From Diatrype stigma (Eukaryota; Ascomycota; Sordariomycetes; Xylariales; Diatrypaceae): a stretch of 64,000 bases of DNA. The stretch lies in assembly GCA_022225965.2 (NCBI GenBank), contig JAKJXP020000085.1, positions 152,404 to 216,403 on the forward strand, read 5' to 3'. The position numbers and the translations under genes are program-made. Within the stretch, counting starts at the first letter, position 1, and each line of letters begins with the position of its first letter. The notes under the pieces were generated by a model that saw only the letters and a list, made by a program, of their open reading frames with translations, was not told where the DNA came from and did no database searches. Shown here piece by piece: positions 13,801 through 24,540 of this stretch.

Positions 13801-14194
13801 TATGGCTAATGAATATATTTGAAGGGGAGTCTGATATGTCGTCGGATTGAATTTTCTGGGAAGACGTATCAAGATTATGAGAGACTGAAATATCGAACAA
13901 TGTAGAAGGAATATCTAGGAATCCAGATGTTTCGACTGCAGTGAGATCCGATGTCGAGCCATTAAATGGAACACCGCCGTTTATTGAGGCACCACCGTCC
14001 ATCGAGGCACCGCCATTCAGTGAAGTACCGACATCTAATGAGGCGCCCGGGCTGGCCGGTGGGCTCATCATTATTGTAGTCACATACACATAACATATGG
14101 AACGGTCCTGGAAAAGGGATCCGTCTTGCCCATGGAAAGGCATCCCATGGGAACATGGTAGCAGATACACGCCTGCGATCAAGGTCAGCCTCAT
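4836..14194 (-). CDS. Giant secreted Ser/Thr-rich adhesin/mucin-like protein (2 exons)
   Basis: Predicted as two exons, 14194-12688 and 12601-4836, with an 86-nt intron (donor AG|GTGAAT, acceptor ATCAG) that keeps the frame; about 3090 residues. The ATG at 14194 gives a signal peptide (MRLTLIAGVYLLPCSHG). Next come Gly/Ala/Ser repeats, a Ser/Thr-rich stretch, and a folded block at about residues 390-500 with spaced Cys (DNCSDAVLF, ASFCQQEDGD, PRVCIPVDL) that resembles the DUF7908-type extracellular domain. About 2300 residues of nearly pure Ser/Thr follow, a likely O-mannosylated stalk. The last ~250 residues (from FGCDPYAYLISDQ) resemble the DUF6923 propeller-like domain of fungal wall proteins. 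No hydrophobic GPI tail is visible. Three separate minisatellites with 9-bp units lie in the stalk and never break frame. Likely role: surface attachment or cell-wall mucin, inferred from architecture only. Domain names are from memory of these families. Confidence 0.8.
6459..6576. repeat. 9-bp coding minisatellite (Ile-Ser-Ser)n
   Basis: About 13 perfect copies of GAGGAGATG on the plus strand encode repeated Ile-Ser-Ser in the adhesin-like protein on the minus strand. The 9-bp unit preserves frame whatever the copy number. Confidence 0.95.
11305..11394. repeat. 9-bp coding minisatellite (Ala-Ser-Thr)n
   Basis: Exactly ten copies of GCTGTAGAA (the last with one change) encode repeated Ser-Thr-Ala in the adhesin-like protein. 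The unit is unrelated in sequence to the other two arrays. Confidence 0.95.
11890..12006. repeat. 9-bp coding minisatellite (Gly-Ser-Ser)n
   Basis: Thirteen perfect copies of CCAGACGAA encode repeated Gly-Ser-Ser in the adhesin-like protein. Perfect identity between copies implies recent expansion or ongoing homogenisation. Confidence 0.95.
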
Positions 14195-14200
14195 AGTGAC

Positions 14201-14270
14201 GGACACGTTCGGGACACGTTCGGGTCACGTCCGGGGTCACGTCCGGGGTCACTTTCGGGTCACGTTCGGT
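14201..14270. promoter_or_regulatory. Tandem CACGT-containing 11-12 bp array before the adhesin start
   Basis: Six imperfect copies of a unit near GGGTCACGTTCG sit directly upstream of the predicted start codon of the giant adhesin-like gene (ATG at 14194). Each carries a CACGT(T/C) core or a one-base variant of it. It could be part of the 5' leader or a clustered binding site for bHLH/bZIP-type factors. The regulatory reading is inference. Confidence 0.5.
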
Positions 14271-15534
14271 GCACTGATATACAGTGTTGACCTATCGATG
14301 CAGAGCAGGAAGAGGTTTAATATGTCATCAGCATTGTAAAAATCCCCTTTTGCGTTCCTGAATTTATCGTTGCCATTGCCATTTCTACATTTCGTATCAT
14401 ATGGCTTGGGATTCCGAATGCATTGGGGTCTCAGAGGTAGCTGTGAGTTACATTCCAACGCAACATTTTAAACTCTATCTGGGTATACCTTGCATGCCTG
14501 AGGCTGTAAGCTTTTCGTATTAGCATGTGGTGGTCCTTCTATCCTTATTGTCATGTTGTCAGTATTTTAACCCGGTTGACGTCCTATAGCTATCAAAAAG
14601 TGGTTTCAATATCGACATGATATTCCATGAAAATCTATGAAGTCCATGGTCAAGTTGGTTCGCACGGGTGCCGCTACGGTGGTGGTATATTATGCAATGG
14701 ACAATTTTGAGCGATTCGGCGAGAGTCTCGGACATTTTGAATCAAGAGACGCACTTTGTCTCAGCCCCCCCAATTCCCCAGATCTTCGAAGTGATGACAA
14801 ATAGAGGACGGGGGTTATTCCGACTTGGACAATGGACGAAAACGATTATAGTGGCAGCGTGGCTGAAGATTACAGACTACAAGCTACATGCTACAGCGTG
14901 CCTTCGATGCTGGCTTGGGATGATCATCTCAAACATAGATAGCGCCTTGGTCTCCCACGTGCTATTCACACCAACAAACTAGGAGATACACGAGGAGCTG
15001 AAGGTATACGTGTTTATTCATGAGTCATCAATAGACATGACAGAGACTAGGTGATGCTCAAATCGGAGCATGTTAGACTTCTAAGGTCCTAAGCAGCCTA
15101 AGGTCTTCGCTCCTCGATCGTTCCATCCCAGTACAAACCCGAGTAACAGTGGACTCGGGTTTCCGATTTCGAACGCTGCGTGCCCTCGTAGTATACTGAG
15201 AGATCATGTCCAATAGATGGCACTCGTAAAGCGGCAATTATCAAACTTGGGAGAGAAGCTTGTGTACGATGCGATGTAGCCTACTGTCTCACCTCAAGAG
15301 AGCTTCTAGCCTCGAAGGGCAGAACCATCCAACTTCCTTTAGTTACCTAGCGGATACAAGTGATTCATTTGGGCGACGCAGCATTCCTTCTGCGGCTGCA
15401 ACCATCACCACGCTTATTCTGAATCATGATGGACCATTGAGCCCCACGACATGCCATGCGATAGAACATACCGTATTTTCGGTGCGGGCTCCCGTTGACC
15501 AGAGAACGAAAACTATATGCTTCCGATTCTCCTT
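14271..15534. other. Intergenic
   Basis: Upstream region of the adhesin-like gene and 3' flank of the isochorismatase-like gene. Open frames exist on both strands but none has protein-like composition, a good start context or a recognisable motif. Confidence 0.4.
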
Positions 15535-16098
15535 TCAATTGATTTCCTTCAGCCACTCTTCTACAGAAAGTGTACGACCCTGGCGAGGGAAAACCTTTTC
15601 CACGAGAACCCGATGCACCTCGTCGTCCGGATCGAGACAGAGATCGCCTAGAATGATCAAATGGAAGTCCAGGTCCGCAGCCTGACACGCCGTAGAGAGC
15701 ACCGCTCCGCTTGTGGCCACGCCCGCGAGAATGAGGGTATCGACCTCCAAGCTGCGAAGCACTATGTCCAGGTCGCTGCCGGAAAACGCCGACACGCGGC
15801 GCTTGGTGACCACAATGTCGTGCTCCGCCGGGGTGACCTCCTGCGCGATCGCTACCGTGGCGTCGCCCTCGACAAACACGCCATTCGCAACCACCTGCGC
15901 TAGCATGCGGTTGCGCTTCGATATATCGGGATGGCCGGGTCGGAAGCTCGTCTTGACGTGGATGATGTGAATCCCGACCTGGCGGGCCTTATTGATCGTG
16001 GTAGACGCGCGGGATAAGTAATCGGCCTTTTGATCCTGAAAATGGCTATCAAGAATTCCGTTCTGGAAATCAAGCAGGATCAACGCCGTTTTCTTCAT
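15535..16098 (-). CDS. Isochorismatase-family hydrolase, nucleophile Cys replaced
   Basis: A single exon of 187 residues, the usual length for the family, starting at the ATG at 16098. The fold signature is clear: LILLDFQNG with D10, the basic residue K99 in VVTKRRVSAFSGSDL, and the strand-turn LILAGVATSGAVLSTA. In standard isochorismatase-like cysteine hydrolases the position after ATSG holds the catalytic Cys. Here it is Ala132, with another Cys at 138. A subgroup with ATSG(V/A)VLST in bacteria and fungi also lacks it, so this may be a natural subclass with different or lost chemistry rather than a mutation. The tail motif DDEVHRVLVEKVFPRQ is typical of that subgroup. No signal peptide is seen, so it is probably cytosolic. 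The substrate is unknown. Confidence 0.88.
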   Translation of the reverse strand: MKKTALILLDFQNGILDSHFQDQKADYLSRASTTINKARQVGIHIIHVKTSFRPGHPDISKRNRMLAQVVANGVFVEGDATVAIAQEVTPAEHDIVVTKRRVSAFSGSDLDIVLRSLEVDTLILAGVATSGAVLSTACQAADLDFHLIILGDLCLDPDDEVHRVLVEKVFPRQGRTLSVEEWLKEIN

Positions 16099-18040
16099 GG
16101 TGATTCTTGCGTTCTGGGTTCTGGCTAGACTCGTTCGCTAGTTCAAGGGGTTCAAAGGAATAAGGGCTCAGGGGTAAAAAACGTAGAAGTGTAGCACAGT
16201 ACGAAGTAGTACACTACTCTTGCAGCCTTGGCAGTTGCTTGAATACCTAAGCTGAACGGAGACAATGTTATAAATAGAAGCTATACGGATCTATCGTGAT
16301 TTCAATTCAAACAGGTCCTTGAATATGATCATGATCTCACCCGAATACGCGTTCAATACCTATGATCTTGCCTACCTAGGTACATACAATATACGATCTA
16401 GAACTGCGGGGCTTCGGTGCCGAAACGGCTACGCGTTACCGAACGCGCAATGACCGATTTACGGCCAAGACCCGGCATCATCATCCATTGAGTATCCAGA
16501 ACACCGGTTCCTTTCCATGAAGCTCGCACGAGAATACTGACGGTAAGTTCCTAGGCTACGTGAGTAAAAGTGAGGAATGATAGCAATGGCTACATGAACC
16601 CGCATTGCAAGTTCTTGTGCTTGACGGTCACGACTGTGCCTGAACCAACGAGGGCTCCTCTAAGCGCATCTTGATCAGCATGAATCGCGCATTGTTCTGC
16701 GCATTCTCGAAATTCGAAACCAGCCAATCGGGCATGTAATGCGACTCGAGCGCCGCATTTACCGCTTTACACAACGGCGAGCCGAATGCAATCGGGGCCT
16801 AGGGTATCCCGCCCTTCCCGCGTAGAACGTACATCTAAACCGTATAGGCTGTATACAGCGCATAGCAGGCATGGAACGCTTAGAACGCATGAAGCGCATA
16901 GCCAAGCACCATTGGCGATGTTTACAAGGTGTTGATAAGGAGAGGCCTTATTACCGTGATAATCTCCTACATATCACAATGGTAGTATCAAATACTCGCC
17001 CACCGCTTTTCTACGCCATCTTATCCGCTTACGAAACACTTACCGAACCGCAGACGATGGTATTAGCCCTAGCCAACCGAAACGATGAGCTGCGATACTA
17101 ATTCACTAGTCCGATACGGACAGAACGGAGTATAGACAGTTAAGACGCTGCAGAAATGTGGCCCAGTTTGCATCCCAGTTCAACTACAGAGCTAAGACGA
17201 TCCTTTATCAGACCTAAAGGATCCCCCATTACATCGCCCCACGCCCCTGAACCGAGGAAAGCTGAACGAAGATATGGCTCCTGATTGGAGGAACCAAGAG
17301 CCCAGGGCGAAGAGAGCTGACACCCCGGCATTTCCGCAATCGACGACTCCTGCTCACTGGGGGTTTTCCATGTCCTTCGAGGTATATGGCAAAATGATCA
17401 GTTGGATAAGATCCTCCTCACGTTAGCGCACGCGAAACGATTTCTCAGCGGGATTGACAAGCCTATGTACGGTCCTTTCGATATTCAAGTGCTTACTACC
17501 TATGTAGCTACGTGGTATTATAGCTATGTTTAGCTAAGTGGTAATATAGCTATGTGTACAGTGAGAGCTATATATGTAAGTAAGTATGTCTCGTGTCTCC
17601 ATGGGCTTGCTTTATAAAGACTACCCCTCTCCCCATGGCGATTTCGGTTGGCTGAGCATTTGCATATCATCGGTGATAAGTAGGTAGAAGGAAAACCCTG
17701 ACAAGGTTGCACTCGCAAGTTGCATTCGTGAATGCCTTTCTTTATCTCCTTATTGCGATTTACGATATGCGCAGCGTGGAACCATGGAACCAGGGTTTAT
17801 CTAAACCTCGATATTTGGGATATCAGGTGGTCATCGCTGTCCCCGCCCCCCTCCTATAGGATCTCATTCCCTCCCCCCATGCAATTCAATACTCGTCTAC
17901 ATATTTCCGCAACCTTCCTGAAAGTCGACTACGCCAATTGTCTTAGTCACAACGTGCCTTCCTTGTCACAACGTGGTCTTGAAGCCCAGCATTTAGGCCT
18001 CAACAGGAAAATCATAGTTAATACAATCCCCAAAAGCCAG
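16099..18040. other. Intergenic, with one possible coding relic
   Basis: Divergent upstream region between the isochorismatase-like gene (minus) and the FAD monooxygenase (plus). Apart from the relic at 16628-16815, no frame is convincing. TAGCTATGT-like short repeats occur near 17510-17560. Confidence 0.4.
16628..16815 (-). pseudogene. Orphan C-terminal coding relic
   Basis: Minus-strand translation over about 50 codons up to a TGA at 16628 looks protein-like (for example HYMPDWLVSNFENAQ and FMLIKMRLEEPSL). An in-frame TAG lies just upstream, and no start or upstream exons could be joined to it. It reads like the last exon of a lost gene; the family was not identified. It may also be chance. 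Confidence 0.3.
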
Positions 18041-19970
18041 ATGTCGAGCGATACGACGAAGGCCTTCCGTGTCCTCATTGTGGGCGGCGGACCTGTAGGT
18101 CTCGCGCTAGGCATCATGTTCGCAAAATCAGACATCGACTTCCTGATCCTAGAGCAGCATTCTGCCATTATCAGCGACTCAGGCGCATCTATCACGCTCT
18201 GGCCTCACGGTACACGTATTTTTGATAGTTTGGGGATTCTCGAGAGTGCTCAGGGGCATTATCTACCGTTACGTAATAAGGTAACCAGTATGTCGCAGCG
18301 CAGCTCAATATATTCTCTCTAAGCCTATGCATTTCGTGTCCCGATAGTCTATGTATAGGGGGAAAAAAAAAAAAAAAAAAAAAAAAAAAAACACCAAATC
18401 CGGGTTGCAACTGTTGGCGGGCTCCAGATGTCCAATCCAAGTGGACCTGCACGGTGCAAATAGGACAAGGGGAGAAAGCCGAATGAAAAAGGGCAAGCAA
18501 ATAGGAGCAATGACTAACCCACTTTACTTCAGTAAACGCAGATGGCAGTGTACGGGATGAAAGTGCCATCTTCGAATGGTTGGAGGAGCAGTACGTCTTT
18601 TGACCGGAGTTGATCCCGTCTCGTCTCTACTCACCTCGCCTGTCCATGAGGGACAACGACTCAACACCAGATTACAATCGGGAATGGATGAAGACAAAAT
18701 ATGCTGACCTTACTTGGGCAGACATGGATACCCCTGCATAGGTTTTCCGCGTCCTCGTCTCATCAGGGTTCTCTACGATGCGCTGGGGCCGGAAAATCAG
18801 TCCAAAGTCCGGACTGGCGTGGGGCTTCAGGATATTGAGGTGGGTGACAATGATGTCCGCGTGCGGCTATCGGACGGCAGTGTGGAGACGGGGTCTATCG
18901 TGATCGGATCGGACGGGATCCACAGCGCGACGCGGGAGGTGATGCGGAGGTTAGCAGGCAAAGGCAAGAATGGCAAGAATGGCAAGGACGAGAAGATCGA
19001 CAAGAGTGGCAAGAATGTCAAGGACGGCAAGAACGACAAGATGGACGAAAACAGCAACAACAACAATACCAACAACTACAGCGAATGCAACAGTGATGAC
19101 GACAACGATGACGCGCTTATAACAACCTTCCAGTGCCTCTACGGCACGGTATGGCCACCGCCTGAGGATCTCGACATTCCGGATGGGGGCGTGTTCTTCG
19201 AATCGCGCAGCTCGGGATACACCACACAGCTGATCCGTTGGGAGAACGGTGTGCACATCGGGTTGTTCAAGCGGATCCCAGAACCAACTAGGGCGCGGCG
19301 CACCTTCTTCACGCCCGCCGAGATCGAGGCGTACGAAACCGAGTTCGCCGATATCCACGTGACACCGAAAGTCACGGCGGGCGAGCTGTTGGCCCGAGCA
19401 CACGAGTTGGAGCGAAATCAAGCAGAGCAGCGGCAACAACAGAAAATCCAGGAAGGAGGTCAACAAGAACAAGAACAAGCAGACCAGCCCATCCCCCAGG
19501 GAACGTGGCTACGACTCGTGCAGCAGCCCGAGGGCTTTGCGACGCGGTGGCAGCTGGGCGGTCGCATCGTGTTGGTGGGCGACTCCGCGATACAGGTGAC
19601 GTCAGCGGCGGGCCTGGGGCTGAACGTGTCGCTACAATCGGCGGTGCTGCTGGTAAATAAACTGCATGCCACGGTATCCGAGGCCAAGGACGGTCATCCG
19701 GACACGAAGGCCCTGGAGCGTGCGCTGGGCGAGTATGAGGCGACGGGGCGGAGCGAGTCGGCGGCGGCAGCGGCCATGTCGGGGCGTATGATCCGCGGCA
19801 ACGTATGGGAGACGTGGAGCTCATGGTTTGCGGCCGAGTGGCTGGTCCCTTGGGTCTTCGGGTATCGCAACGTGATGCGCAAGGCGGGGCGGGATATTGC
19901 CAGTCGCGGGCGGACGTTGAATTGCGGCCGCAAGACGGAAAGGCAGGGGTCGATCCCTTGGGTTAATTAA
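18041..19970 (+). CDS. FAD-dependent monooxygenase (class A, PHBH fold), 3 exons
   Basis: Exons 18041-18272, 18533-18590 and 18722-19970 give 512 residues. Intron 2 has a canonical GTACGT donor. Intron 1 has a CTAAC branch site 18 nt before its acceptor, but its donor (GTAATA) is the least certain join. Visible motifs are the FAD dinucleotide site VLIVGGGPVG (residues 11-20), the acidic end of strand 2 (LILEQ), the DG motif GSDGIHSATRE (about 159-169), and the FAD-ribityl segment GDSAIQVTSAAGLGLN (about 381-396). The usual His after GD is missing (GDSAI instead of GDAAH). The family hydroxylates or epoxidises small, often aromatic, molecules using NAD(P)H. Odd: a Lys/Asn-rich low-complexity insert (about residues 176-220) right after the DG motif and a Gln/Glu-rich insert further on. 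The substrate is unknown. Confidence 0.85.
18363..18391 (+). repeat. Poly(A) tract of 29 bases in intron 1 of the FAD monooxygenase
   Basis: An uninterrupted run of A inside the predicted 260-nt first intron, which is the longest intron predicted in the window. The tract likely inflates its length. Confidence 0.9.
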
Positions 19971-21578
19971 TCCTTGCGTTCGTATTCTGCACGCATCCAC
20001 GCGTCTATGTATTTATCCATTCGCTTGTCTCGCAAGCGTTAACCGTCCACCTATTCGACCGTCCACCCATCCCGCCATCTGAGGAGGAAGCGAATACATA
20101 CAACTGCGTCCTTTGAACAGAACGTAGGCACAGCGAGTGGCGAGTAGCTAGTGCTGGGATACACGTGTAGGGAATATATGTTGAGGTCTATAGTAGACTG
20201 ATATATGGCTCATTCTCATAGATCTCATTCCCGCATACGTACACAAACTTGTGGCTGCTGAGGGTACACATAGGACGGCAACTTGCAAGACTTGAGTATC
20301 GATTGTCACTGGCTTCAGAACGTCGCCTTTCAAGCCTCGTCAAGACCAGACACAGAATCGATATTTAGTTGCAAGATGTCATCGCCATATCCATCAAGAC
20401 TTGGATCCTGACACTTGCTTCAGTCCCTAGGGTCTAGGGTCTAGGGCCTAGGGCCTATACTTCAGCACCTGGAGTGTGGATATGTTCATTTTGAGTAGCT
20501 ATTCCACACCGAGACACTATAGAAACGTACAGGGACGTTATACCAACATATAGCTCCTTTTCAGTAGCCCTTTCACTGGAAACCTCACCTATACTCAAGT
20601 CTTAGCATTTTGAGCTAGCTAGCACTTGATCCTATTTGCTCCTGGTTACGACAAGCACTACTGCATCACAGCTGGTGCATCGAGTGGAATTCAGAATGAT
20701 TTGAGTTATACACAGCTGGATTACGCTGGATTGCATAGCTCTCCCGTTCGATACGGAAGCTTAAAAATCGATTGGCGTTGCTATTCTATCATCCTGGTGA
20801 ACCCCTCAAGTCCCACAAAAGTACGACGATTCTCGATAGAAAGTAGTGAGATACGAGGCCGTACCGAGACAACTACCGCGCGGGCTATGCTTAGGCATAG
20901 TGTGGACGACGCTCTGATCCTTGCAGGCAGAGAGCGAATAGAGCGAACTATGAACATAAGCAGCCTCCCTCGCATCGGACGCATGCGAGATAGGCAATCC
21001 GATCAGACAACGCGATCGGTAGCACCCCGACACGAAAGGAGAAGGGTGGGATGGAGATATCCCGAATTCTTATACTCACTACGTAGTGTCGTAACGATCT
21101 TGCTAGCCGGCGTGGGGTTGCGGAGGAAAACCTTATATCGGCGAATGAACATGCGCATTCGGATGGATTGCGCCATGTCGCATCGAATGACGCAACACCT
21201 CCTAGACGTACAACTCCTATAAGTCCCGCTATACAGATCTGTATCGTGTGAGTGGGCAGCAGGAACTTCGAAAGCACGACATCGTCCGGGAGAGCTATTC
21301 GTTCAACACCACAAGGCTTCTCCGCACGAGCATCGTTCCAACCGGCTATAGTGTTAGGGAGTACAGACGATATCGGACTCGTTGAGTCGTTGGGATGTGA
21401 TATTAAGCTGCGGGCGGCTCTTTGTCGATTTCGGATTTATCGTTTCCCTTATAATTTGCAATCCATTAACACCTGCCTGTCATCGGTTGCCATCTACCGT
21501 CATCCATAGCCGTCTACCGTTATCTGTCGCTACTCGTCGTCCTTCAAGGTTCCATACATATCAGCTCGCGCTTCTACC
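19971..21578. other. Intergenic between FAD monooxygenase and dioxygenase
   Basis: No frame stands out. A short direct repeat of GGTCTAGGGTCTAGGGCCTAGGG type lies near 20430-20458. The downstream end contains the promoter of the dioxygenase gene. Confidence 0.4.
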
Positions 21579-23176
21579 ATGCCTTCCGCCACTCACCTAT
21601 ACCAGTATTCTCACGTCCCGGAGACCAAGGAGAACCTGGAATGGGCTGATCGTAAGGGCAGAGCCTTCTTCCTAGTGCGGGAGGATATTGTTGGCTAACT
21701 TCCGGTGGTAGTCGCAAACATTGATCTGTCCAAGTACGCGACACCGGAGGGCAAAGAGGAGTTGAAGCAGACGCTCATCGATGCCATCCGAACAAAGGGG
21801 TTCTTTTACGTGACCAACTTTGGCATCTCCCAAGAAGATGTCGACAAGCAGTTCGCCCTCGGCCAAGCGTTTTATGAGCTTCCTCTGGAGGAGAAGCTCA
21901 AGTATGTGCCAGACCTAGAAGCGGGCGTGTACAATGGCTACCGTCCTGCCGGTCGACGTACTCTCGAAGGTGGCGTCTCAGACAAGACGGAAGTCTGGAA
22001 TATGGCCAGTACGTCCATGTCGTCCATGTGTCCATAGGCGTAGTCCAATGGATTCCTTATATTAATATTTCCTATAGCGAACGACGGCAGAATCACTCAG
22101 CCTCTCCCCAGCTTGCTACAAGACCACAAAGAGGAGATCGAAAATTTCGCCAAGGTCCTATACACTTTCTACTAACCTCCGAAACCTGGGCGACTATGTT
22201 AACAAGCAACAGGAACTGCATGACAAGGTCCTAGACCCCTTGAACCGGCTTATCGCTCTAGCGTTGGAGCTTCCCGAGGATTTCTTCGTGAACGTGCACA
22301 GGTGGGATGTTCACGATGAGTCGCATCTGCGGTATATGAAGTACTCGGCCTATACGGACGAGGAGTTTAAGAAGCTCGAAGCTGGCGGTGTCCGATCATA
22401 TGGCCATACCGACCTGGGTACGATCACGCTGCTGTTCCGCCAGCCAGTAGCAGGCCTTCAGATCAAGGATCACGCGACGGGCGATTGGAAATGGGCTAAG
22501 CCGCTCGACGGGAGCTTGACCGTCAACACCTGCGACGCACTCAGCTTTCTGACGGGAGGGTATATCAAATCGACAATTCATCGAGTGAGTGTGCAGTGCG
22601 AGTACTGCGAGTACTGCGAGTAGAGCTGCTTGTCGCCATACATCTCCCACTTCCACACCCTACCCCCCAACTCCCTACTTCTACCTTCTAGACTCTGGCC
22701 CCTATTTTCTACCTCCTACCTCCTAGATACCTATGGCTATAGATAATGCTAACCCAAGTGAAACCAGGTCGCACTCCCACCCAAGGATCAGCGGCACGTA
22801 GACCGTCTCGGGCTACTGTACTTCGCCCGCCCACAGAACGATCTAGTGCTGAAGACTATCGACTCGCCCGTCCTTAAGAAAGCAGGATACACAAAGAACG
22901 AGTTCGAGGCAGGCGGATTCCCGGTTCCTGACATGGGAGGTTCGTTTTTTTCTTTTTTTCTTTTCTTTTTTTTTTTTTTTTTTTTTTCTGTTTCTTTTGA
23001 CTCGCTCCCATCTCCAGTCCCTCGTCCTGTCCGACCGTCGCAGTCGTTACTGACTTTTCTTCGGTTTAGGATTCACAAAATCGAAACAAATATGGCAGCA
23101 GAAGAGGGGCAAGACCTACCAGGAAAGTCACGGCCAACAGATCCTTCCGGGATTCCAAGGCCAGATCTACGTATAA
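21579..23176 (+). CDS. 2-oxoglutarate/Fe(II)-dependent dioxygenase, isopenicillin N synthase-like (6 exons)
   Basis: Exons 21579-21651, 21712-22008, 22078-22154, 22213-22584, 22768-22939 and 23070-23176 join in phase to 365 residues, normal for the family. Several introns (58-183 nt) have clear CTAAC branch sites; the fifth holds a poly(T) tract. The N-terminal DIOX_N-type region is recognisable (KGFFYVTNFGIS, FYELPLEEKLKY). The catalytic jelly roll carries the iron ligands H214 and D216 (YGHTDLGTITLLF) and H272 (IKSTIHRV). The probable 2-oxoglutarate arginine is R286 (DRLGLLYF). The third intron has a weak GTCCTA donor, so residues near 148-150 are least certain. The family does hydroxylations, desaturations or ring closures on small molecules; the substrate is not readable. 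No signal peptide is seen, so it is probably cytosolic. Confidence 0.9.
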
Positions 23177-24540
23177 GAGGGAGTTCGCCTGTAATCTCAT
23201 ATCTCATGAACAACGCGGGCCATCTCCTGCTAAGCAGCCAAGGTAGATTCGGATTCCGACACGTGATACTACTGTTCGCGTGATTGAATAATAGTTGTCA
23301 CGACTCTAGCCTCGGACGGCACGGACGGGAGGTAGGATGTGATTATCTTGAGGCATTATCTTCACCAGGCATTCCATTTACAGTGCCACACGAATGTAAA
23401 TTGGTATTGCACTTGTGTACCCATCCAATCTAGTGAACTGTGATTATTTCGGCATTATCTCAGGTTTTCAAGAGGACCGAAGGTGGCGATCGTGTTGTGT
23501 AGTGATGTATGACCTAATTAAGATATCTACATGATAGCTTCTTGTATGTATATATGTTATATGTATACATGCTACATGTATGTATGTATGTCGTCGGCTA
23601 GCTGTAGTGGTCCCCGGGTTGTTAGCTAAACTGCCTAGGTACCCTACCTACCTACCAGTCCCGCCCGACCCCATCCTTGACCCTCAACTTTACCCCATGT
23701 TCATCACTCCGTCATCGGGTATGTAAAGGAGTCATGCGGTCTTTTAGCATGCGTTTTTGATTTTATTCAATACCGCTGTTTGCGCTTGCCTTCTCGCAAT
23801 CCCTCAACTCCTTTCCGAAAGGCCATGGGAAGAACCCGCACTATAACTATTCCTCGCAGGCCTTGTAACCAGAGGATAACTTCGACAAGAAAGCGGACAG
23901 AGCCAAAGGGTTCCAAAGGCAGGTCTTCTTACCTCCCAGCCTTCCTATGAAACATCGAAATGGACATTGAAAGTCTGACAAGACAAATGGTCATTGTGAT
24001 GTGAAACCATAAAATAGTGAATGGAACAATTGATGAAACCACGATCCATTCTACCTGGCCGTCCTGCCCTCTGCCACATGCATGCATATATTGACGTTGG
24101 CTAGCGATACCGTTCCAACTATCGTATCCCTTCCCCACTTTCAGGCTCCCTGGTCCCTAGCTGCTTACCTAGTTGCAGCGTAGGCAGCCTACAGGTACTA
24201 GATGCGTAGACTCTAACTGCTATAGTCAGCCTAGCTCTTAAGGCCCCTCCCTGTTCCTCTGCTCCTCATCCAATCGATAGTCCCTCATTACTTGATGCCA
24301 ATCCTGTTCCAATCCTGTTACTAAAAGCTTCAAAACCATATGTAAGCCTGCGTATCCCTCCTCTACCTCGTCTGGGTCGTACTCACCCTTGCTCTATTAT
24401 TTCGTGCTCATTTCCTGTCAGCTTTTTCGTGCTCGTTTCCTGTCAGCCTGTTATCACTCACGTCGAACGGCCGATGTACCATCGAGCAATGCGCTTGCTA
24501 TCCAGGTAGCAAGCCCTCCTACAGTATTTCGACTGCCACC
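23177..24540. other. Intergenic, promoter region of SulP transporter
   Basis: No gene seen. A TATG(T)-rich tract lies at about 23540-23592 and TACC repeats at about 23636-23660. The start codon of the transporter at 24541 has a strong context (GCCACCATG). Confidence 0.4.

Noticed and set aside
20626..21277. 198-codon plus and 109-codon minus frames between the oxygenases
   Set aside because: They overlap each other, are Arg-rich without motifs, and lie in the dioxygenase upstream region.
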